Positions 6,830 to 10,514 of a stretch of 10,514 nt of DNA are shown one piece after another. Location: positions 1 to 10,514 of the forward strand of contig CALCQT010000182.1 of the NCBI GenBank assembly GCA_937894825.1. The letters run 5' to 3'. This DNA comes from an uncultured Anaerolineaceae bacterium (GTDB lineage: Bacteria; Chloroflexota; Anaerolineae; Anaerolineales; Anaerolineaceae). The position numbers were made by a program, and so were the translations under genes. A model generated the notes under the pieces. The model did not search any database. It was not told the DNA's origin and saw only the letters and a program-made list of their open reading frames with translations. Within the stretch, counting starts at the first letter, position 1. Each line of letters opens with the position of its first letter.

Positions 6830-7876
6830 TCAGAAACACCTTCCGGTCTTCAGGCGGGGACAATTGGCAGTCTTCTTCCCGCCAGGTACACAGAAATAAC
6901 AAATCTCGTTTTTCAGCGCCGCCCCGCCGAAAAAATCGTCCAGATTTTGCAGCGTCGTCTCAGCGATATTGTGCAGCGCCTCATCCGTCAGAAAGGCCTG
7001 ATGAGACGTGACGATCACGTTCCGCATCGCGATCAGCAATGCCAACACGTCGTCATGAAGGTTTTCATTGGAATTGTCTTCATAAAACAGCTCCGATTCC
7101 TCTTCATAAACGTCCAGTCCGGCACCGGCAATTTTCTCATCCTTCAGCGCCTGCAGCAGCGCCTCACTGTCGATCAAACCGCCACGCGACGTATTGATCA
7201 GAATCGCGCTCGGCTTCATCTTATCCAGACTCTCCGCATTAATGATGTGCCGTGTCTCATTCGTCAACGGGCAGTGCAGCGAAATCACGTCGCTCTTCTC
7301 CAACAGCTCATCCAGCGAAACATAATTCACATCCAGCGACGGATTCGGGAAGAGATCGTAAGCTAACACGTTCATCCCAAACCCTCTGCAGATATTAATG
7401 AAAATCTGTCCAATTCTGCCCGTACCGATCACCCCGGCTGTTTTGCCATGCAGATCAAACCCGGTCAAGCCATTCAGATTGAAGTTATAGTCCCGGGTCC
7501 GCAGGTAAGCCCGGTGCGTTTTCCGGTTCAGCGTCAGCAGCAGTGCCATGGCATGCTCCGCAACCGCATAGGGAGAATAGCCCGGCACATTAACCACCGT
7601 CATCCTCCGATCATACGCAGCCTTGAAATCGACGTTGTTATACCCAGCACAGCGCATGGCAATGATTCGGACACCTTCCAGCGCCAGGGCATTAATTGCC
7701 GCCGCGTCAATCTGATCATTGACAAAGGCCACCGCCACCTGGCAATCTCTCGCCAACTTTGCGGAATCCTCGTTTAACTTACTCTCAAAATATTTAATTC
7801 GGTATTTTCCGGTGTTTAACCGGTCAAACCAGACCCGATCGTAGGGTCTCGTATCGTAAAAAGCAACATTGATCAT
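6830..7876 (-). CDS. ldhA: D-lactate dehydrogenase, NAD-dependent, with Cys-bearing C-terminal tail
   Basis: It reduces pyruvate to D-lactate with NADH in the cytoplasm, regenerating NAD during fermentation. It aligns by eye with E. coli LdhA along its length: RCAGYNNVD (75-83), VPGYSPYAVAEHA, the GLTGF segment before the Rossmann motif GTGRIG (151-156), Asp174 for NAD selection, SDVISLHCPLT (195-204), and catalytic R231 (NTSRGG), E260 (DVYEEE) and H292 (SHQAFLT). The 348 residues exceed E. coli LdhA (329) through a tail after NEI that holds Cys at 326, 329, 339 and 347 (C-x2-C-x9-C-x7-C). AAGGAAG at 7885-7891 is a good ribosome site 8 bases before ATG. The cupin gene lies 111 bases upstream on the same strand. 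Other 2-hydroxyacid substrates are possible, but LdhA similarity is strong. Confidence 0.9.
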   Translation of the reverse strand: MINVAFYDTRPYDRVWFDRLNTGKYRIKYFESKLNEDSAKLARDCQVAVAFVNDQIDAAAINALALEGVRIIAMRCAGYNNVDFKAAYDRRMTVVNVPGYSPYAVAEHAMALLLTLNRKTHRAYLRTRDYNFNLNGLTGFDLHGKTAGVIGTGRIGQIFINICRGFGMNVLAYDLFPNPSLDVNYVSLDELLEKSDVISLHCPLTNETRHIINAESLDKMKPSAILINTSRGGLIDSEALLQALKDEKIAGAGLDVYEEESELFYEDNSNENLHDDVLALLIAMRNVIVTSHQAFLTDEALHNIAETTLQNLDDFFGGAALKNEICYFCVPGGKKTANCPRLKTGRCF

Positions 7877-7953
7877 AGAAAAGACTTCCTTGTTTTTCTC
7901 TTTATCTTTTCCAGGTCATCTAAATTACAGGACAGCATTGATCCCAACGCTAG

Positions 7954-7966
7954 CCATAAATTATGG
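7954..7966. promoter_or_regulatory. Short palindrome upstream of ldhA, possible operator
   Basis: CCATAA-A-TTATGG is a 13-base odd-centred palindrome in the 111-base gap between the cupin and ldhA, overlapping GGGT-CAT-ACCC at 7965-7975. It would make a poor RNA hairpin because the loop is one base, so a DNA-binding site is more natural. It does not match the Rex consensus that often controls ldh genes. I found no convincing promoter box pair for ldhA beside it. Confidence 0.25.
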
Positions 7967-7987
7967 GTCATACCCAACTGAATGGCG

Positions 7988-8335
7988 TCAGGCTTTCTTC
8001 TTAGGGAACACAACAATCAACAGCATTTTGAACTGTTCCGGCGCAAATACGGCGTGCGGATGACCCGCCGGCATCAGAATCGAATCACCTGCTTTCAGGC
8101 GGCTGACCTGATCATCAATCGTGATCTGTCCTTCACCATCCAGCACCAGCACCAATGCGTCGCCTTCTGAAGCATGGGTGCTGATTTCTTCATCTTTATC
8201 AAAAGCAAAAAGCGTCAGACTAACCGCATCATTCTGCGCCAGCGTCTTACTGACAACCTGCCCGGGCAAGTAATCCACCTCATCCACAAAACGTCTGCCT
8301 TCCCCAACGCTGAAATTTTTAATGATTTTATCCAT
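7988..8335 (-). CDS. Small cupin-domain protein
   Basis: This is a single-domain cupin of 115 residues with no signal peptide, so cytoplasmic. Motif 1 is present in the reduced form seen in many small cupins: EISTHASEGDALVLVLDGEG with H54 as likely metal ligand. Motif 2 is AGDSILMPAGHPHAV with H92 and H94. Small cupins of this kind may bind a metal and act as isomerases, dioxygenases or ligand-sensing proteins; the sequence does not say which. AAGGTGGGG at 8337-8345 is a ribosome site directly before the ATG. It lies upstream of ldhA on the same strand, with 111 bases between them, so co-transcription is possible but unproven. The pairing with a fermentation gene gives no firm functional clue. 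Confidence 0.8.
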   Translation of the reverse strand: MDKIIKNFSVGEGRRFVDEVDYLPGQVVSKTLAQNDAVSLTLFAFDKDEEISTHASEGDALVLVLDGEGQITIDDQVSRLKAGDSILMPAGHPHAVFAPEQFKMLLIVVFPKKKA

Positions 8336-8462
8336 ACCCCACCTTCTTCCGGTTTCATCTATTAAAACGTCTTGAATCCTGCGAATAATGATCCCCTCAC
8401 GCAGACAAAAAACAACTTATGACTTTTGTTCTCGCTGCCTTAATCCGGCAATATAACGTCTT

Positions 8463-8492
8463 TTGGCAGGATTGAATAAATTGTACTATACT
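8463..8492 (+). promoter_or_regulatory. Sigma-70 promoter of the Crp/Fnr gene
   Basis: TTGGCA (8463-8468), an 18-base spacer and TATACT (8487-8492) form the best promoter match in the window, with transcription expected near 8499. The leader before the start codon would be about 160 bases, which is long for a regulator gene. TTGACA at 8573-8578 was considered but has no -10 at a proper distance. Confidence 0.65.
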
Positions 8493-8504
8493 AAAGGCGA
8501 AAAA

Positions 8505-8522
8505 GCGTTGTAATAACAACGC
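8505..8522. promoter_or_regulatory. Symmetric site GCGTTGT-N4-ACAACGC, candidate Crp/Fnr-type operator
   Basis: A perfect 7-bp inverted repeat with a 4-base centre (AATA) lies about 6 bases after the predicted start of transcription. The inner GTTGT-N4-ACAAC has the same 5-4-5 geometry as FNR-family boxes (TTGAT-N4-ATCAA) but a different sequence. Its place would suit repression of the regulator's own gene. It could instead be a 5' mRNA hairpin. Confidence 0.5.
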
Positions 8523-8659
8523 GATAGTGCTTCGAAATCAGAGATGGATCCTGAAAATGTAGGATTTTCATTTTGACAGTCTGGTTCCATATGACCGCAG
8601 CAGGTAAATCGGGTTGTTTGTCTGTCTGATTTTTACTGACCTCAAAAGGATGGATACTT

Positions 8660-9346
8660 ATGGAAAATTATATGCCGTTGCTTTTAAAAACACCTCTTTT
8701 CAGTGGTATGAGTGAAGCGGATATGCTGGCAATATTACGTTGTTTTTCGGTCAGGGTAAAGAAATATTCCAAAAATGAAATTATTTTTCTCGCCGGAGAG
8801 AAAATTGGCCGCGTCGGAATCATCCTGACAGGAAAAGTAAATATTATTAAAGAAGATTACGAAGGGAACCGGTCGATCATCGCGGAGTTTCAAGCCGGAA
8901 ATCTTTTCGGGGAAGCATTTTCATTTGCGGATGCGGAAAACATCACCGTAACGGTTATTTCCTCAATAGACAGTGAAATCCTTTTCATTGACGCAAATAA
9001 GATATTTACGATCTGTCCATCAGCCTGCGCCTATCATTCCAGATTGATCCGAAACATGCTAGAGATCATCTCCGCCAAAAACATTCTGCTCAATGAAAAA
9101 ATTGATGTCATTTCAAAACGAACCATCCGGAACAGGTTACTGACATTCCTGCAACTGCAGTCTCAAAAATATACCTCCAACAGCTTTTCAATTCCGTTTA
9201 ACCGGCAGGAACTGGCGGATTATCTGTGTGTTGACAGGAGTGCATTATCCGCCGAACTCAGCAAGCTTCAATCAGAAGGGCTGTTGACATTTTCTCATAA
9301 TGAATTCATCCTCCACCGTACGGAGGAAGAATTTTTGAAGGCATAA
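8660..9346 (+). CDS. Crp/Fnr-family transcriptional regulator
   Basis: The 228 residues match the family. An N-terminal cyclic-nucleotide-binding fold (about 10-115: PLFSGMSEADMLAIL, IIFLAGEKIGRVGIILTGKVNII, FQAGNLFGEAF) is joined by a long dimer helix (about 125-150) to a winged helix (about 180-220: FNRQELADYLCVDRSALSAELSKL). It looks like the Crp/Fnr group common in clostridia and other anaerobes, some of which control redox or nitrosative stress genes. The Arg-Ser that bind cAMP in CRP are absent, as is the FNR N-terminal cysteine cluster; C119 and C123 in ICPSAC are candidate sensing residues. In the recognition helix, positions that are Glu181 and Arg185 in CRP are S194 and A198. AAAGGA at 8645-8650 precedes ATG 8660. 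The effector is unknown. Confidence 0.88.
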   Translation: MENYMPLLLKTPLFSGMSEADMLAILRCFSVRVKKYSKNEIIFLAGEKIGRVGIILTGKVNIIKEDYEGNRSIIAEFQAGNLFGEAFSFADAENITVTVISSIDSEILFIDANKIFTICPSACAYHSRLIRNMLEIISAKNILLNEKIDVISKRTIRNRLLTFLQLQSQKYTSNSFSIPFNRQELADYLCVDRSALSAELSKLQSEGLLTFSHNEFILHRTEEEFLKA

Positions 9347-9377
9347 AAAAAGAACCGCAAAATGCGGTTCTTTTTTT
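9345..9377. terminator. Strong bidirectional terminator
   Basis: A perfect 15-bp stem (9345-9359 with 9363-9377) has a 3-base loop, AAA. Its GC-rich core ACCGC/GCGGT is flanked by seven A on one side and seven T on the other, so each strand ends in a T run. It begins within the Crp/Fnr stop codon and lies 15 bases beyond the ATPase stop, serving both convergent genes. Confidence 0.95.
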
Positions 9378-9392
9378 ATGGTTATGAGATTA

Positions 9393-10505
9393 TTAGCGGA
9401 CAGCGACAGGATTCTCGCTGTCGACGGACGGGTCAAAGATATGGAAATTACTCATATCAAAGATCAGTTTCGCCTTTTCACCGATCTGGTAACGGCTGCG
9501 CGGATCAACACGAGCGGCAAACTGGGTCGAACCAGCCATTGAATAAACAAAGATTTCGTTACCCATCAGCTCAGTGACATCAACTTTCGCTTCAACCTCG
9601 GCGCTGATGATTCCCGGAGGGCAATAATCCGGATTGTGAATATTTTCAGGGCGGATGCCAAACACGACATCTTTTCCTTCCAGACCGGCATAGATTTCAC
9701 GCCGATTTTCAGGGATTTCGACAGTGAAAGCTTCATGTTCAACAAAAACCTTCCCATCACCCTTCCGAATTTTTGCGTTGAAGAAGTTCATAGACGGCGA
9801 TCCGATGAACCCGGCAACAAACAGATTGAGCGGAAAATCATAAAGCATCTGCGGGGTATCCAACTGTTGAATAATACCTTTGTACATAACAGCGATCCGG
9901 TCAGCCATGGTCATCGCTTCGACCTGGTCATGGGTCACATAGATAAAGGTCGTCTGCAGCCGCTGATGCAGCTTACTGATCTCAGAACGGGTCTGAACTC
10001 TCAGTTTCGCGTCCAGGTTGGAGAGCGGTTCGTCGAGCAAGAAAACCTGCGGATTCCGGACGATGGCCCGTCCCAGAGCAACTCGCTGGCGCTGACCGCC
10101 GGATAGTTCGCGCGGCTTCCGCTGCAACAGTCTTTCCAGACCGAGTGTTCCAGCCGCTTCGGTGACACGCCGCTGGATTTCATCTTTCGGCGTCTTCCGC
10201 AATTTCAATCCGAATGCCATATTGTCAAACACAGTCATATGCGGATAAAGCGCATAGGATTGAAAAACCATCGCAATATCACGATCTTTCGGGGAGACAT
10301 CATTGACGACGCGATCGCCGATCAAAATTTCGCCCTGAGTGATTTCTTCCAGCCCGGCCAGACAGCGCAACGCTGTTGACTTCCCACAACCGGAAGGCCC
10401 GACAAGAACCAAAAATTCCTGGTCTTTCACTGCCAATTCAATATCCTTTAGTACTTCAACATCACCGTATCGTTTCCACACATGATTGTAAGTTACACTT
10501 GCCAC
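9393..10505 (-). CDS. Sugar ABC transporter ATPase, MalK/MsmX/UgpC type
   Basis: This is a cytoplasmic ATPase for CUT1 sugar importers (oligosaccharides, glycerol-3-phosphate and the like), 370 residues, full length. Visible parts: Walker A GPSGCGKST (36-44), Q-loop Q82, signature LSGGQ (134-138), Walker B VFLLDE (154-159), switch H192 in YVTHD, then the C-terminal TOBE/regulatory domain from about residue 235, with GIRPENI. The start is GTG at 10505-10503; translation from it begins MASVTYNHVWKRYGDV, the standard start for this group. No ribosome site is visible in the nine bases left before the window edge. No permease or binding-protein gene is adjacent on the visible side. Family members such as MsmX serve several importers, so it may be a shared ATPase; the true substrate is not readable from sequence. 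Confidence 0.9.
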   Translation of the reverse strand: MASVTYNHVWKRYGDVEVLKDIELAVKDQEFLVLVGPSGCGKSTALRCLAGLEEITQGEILIGDRVVNDVSPKDRDIAMVFQSYALYPHMTVFDNMAFGLKLRKTPKDEIQRRVTEAAGTLGLERLLQRKPRELSGGQRQRVALGRAIVRNPQVFLLDEPLSNLDAKLRVQTRSEISKLHQRLQTTFIYVTHDQVEAMTMADRIAVMYKGIIQQLDTPQMLYDFPLNLFVAGFIGSPSMNFFNAKIRKGDGKVFVEHEAFTVEIPENRREIYAGLEGKDVVFGIRPENIHNPDYCPPGIISAEVEAKVDVTELMGNEIFVYSMAGSTQFAARVDPRSRYQIGEKAKLIFDMSNFHIFDPSVDSENPVAVR

Positions 10506-10514
10506 AACAAATAC

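Larger units (their letters stand above)
8336..8659. other. Divergent intergenic region between the cupin and Crp/Fnr genes
   Basis: No gene is seen in these 324 bases. The right half holds the promoter and symmetric site listed separately, then a 7-bp hairpin TGAAAAT (8552-8558) with ATTTTCA (8564-8570) in the probable leader of the Crp/Fnr gene. The left half should carry the cupin promoter on the - strand; the best match is TTGTTT (8410-8415) and CATTAT (8385-8390), but with a 19-base spacer. AACGTCTT occurs twice (8366-8373, 8455-8462), and AATCCTGC (8375-8382) is the reverse complement of GCAGGATT (8466-8473). Confidence 0.5.

Noticed and set aside
8401..8438. Imperfect hairpin ACAAAA/TTTTGT with outer GCAG/CTGC
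   Set aside because: It is AT-rich and broken by an unpaired stretch; it is easily explained by chance in an A/T-rich intergenic region.
8573..8578. TTGACA as the -35 box of the Crp/Fnr gene
   Set aside because: There is no -10 box at 16-18 bases; TTGGCA with TATACT further upstream is far better.
1..10514. tRNA, rRNA, CRISPR, transposase or phage genes
   Set aside because: Looked for and not seen: no cloverleaf or spaced direct repeats, and all sizeable genes fit ordinary metabolic or regulatory families.

Overview
The window reads as ordinary chromosomal DNA of a fermentative, probably anaerobic bacterium. Three things point this way: an NAD-dependent D-lactate dehydrogenase, a Crp/Fnr regulator of the type common in anaerobes, and two sugar-transport ATPases. 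The substrate-binding protein has a Sec signal peptide without a lipobox, and codon use and GC content look moderate and even. My guess is an Anaerolineae-like Chloroflexota, but that is a low-confidence impression from protein style; no rRNA or other marker is present.

Layout. (1) 1-852: the 3' part of an unrecognised protein gene, probably extracytoplasmic, with a factor-independent terminator. The extreme left edge carries a perfect 28-bp inverted repeat (1-28 against 88-115) that looks more like an assembly or amplification fold-back than biology. (2) 886-6727: a complete pentose (ribose-type) operon on the + strand: promoter, LacI-family operator pair, rbsR, rbsK, rbsB, rbsA, rbsC. Spacing is tight except for 314 bases between rbsB and rbsA, which begin with a perfect 14-bp hairpin. 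(3) 6781-6823: a long hairpin where rbsC and the next gene converge. (4) 6830-8335, - strand: ldhA (D-lactate dehydrogenase with an unusual cysteine-bearing tail) downstream of a small cupin gene. (5) 8336-8659: a divergent regulatory region with a good promoter and a symmetric Crp/Fnr-geometry site at the predicted transcription start. (6) 8660-9346, + strand: a Crp/Fnr regulator that keeps neither the cAMP pocket nor the FNR cysteine cluster. (7) 9345-9378: a strong bidirectional terminator. (8) 9393-10505, - strand: a MalK/MsmX/UgpC-type ATPase with no permease genes beside it in view.

How the genes fit together. RbsR should repress its own operon through the operator just downstream of the promoter. 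RbsB captures the sugar, RbsC with the double ATPase RbsA imports it, and RbsK phosphorylates it for the pentose phosphate pathway. No rbsD (ribose pyranase) is present. Two positions that contact ribose in E. coli RbsB are changed, so the true substrate may be another pentose or related sugar. LdhA would re-oxidise NADH during fermentation of the imported sugar; the Crp/Fnr protein is a plausible but unproven redox or stress regulator. I found no tRNA, rRNA, CRISPR array, transposase or phage gene, and no clear sign of a wholly new system. The most interesting signals are regulatory.
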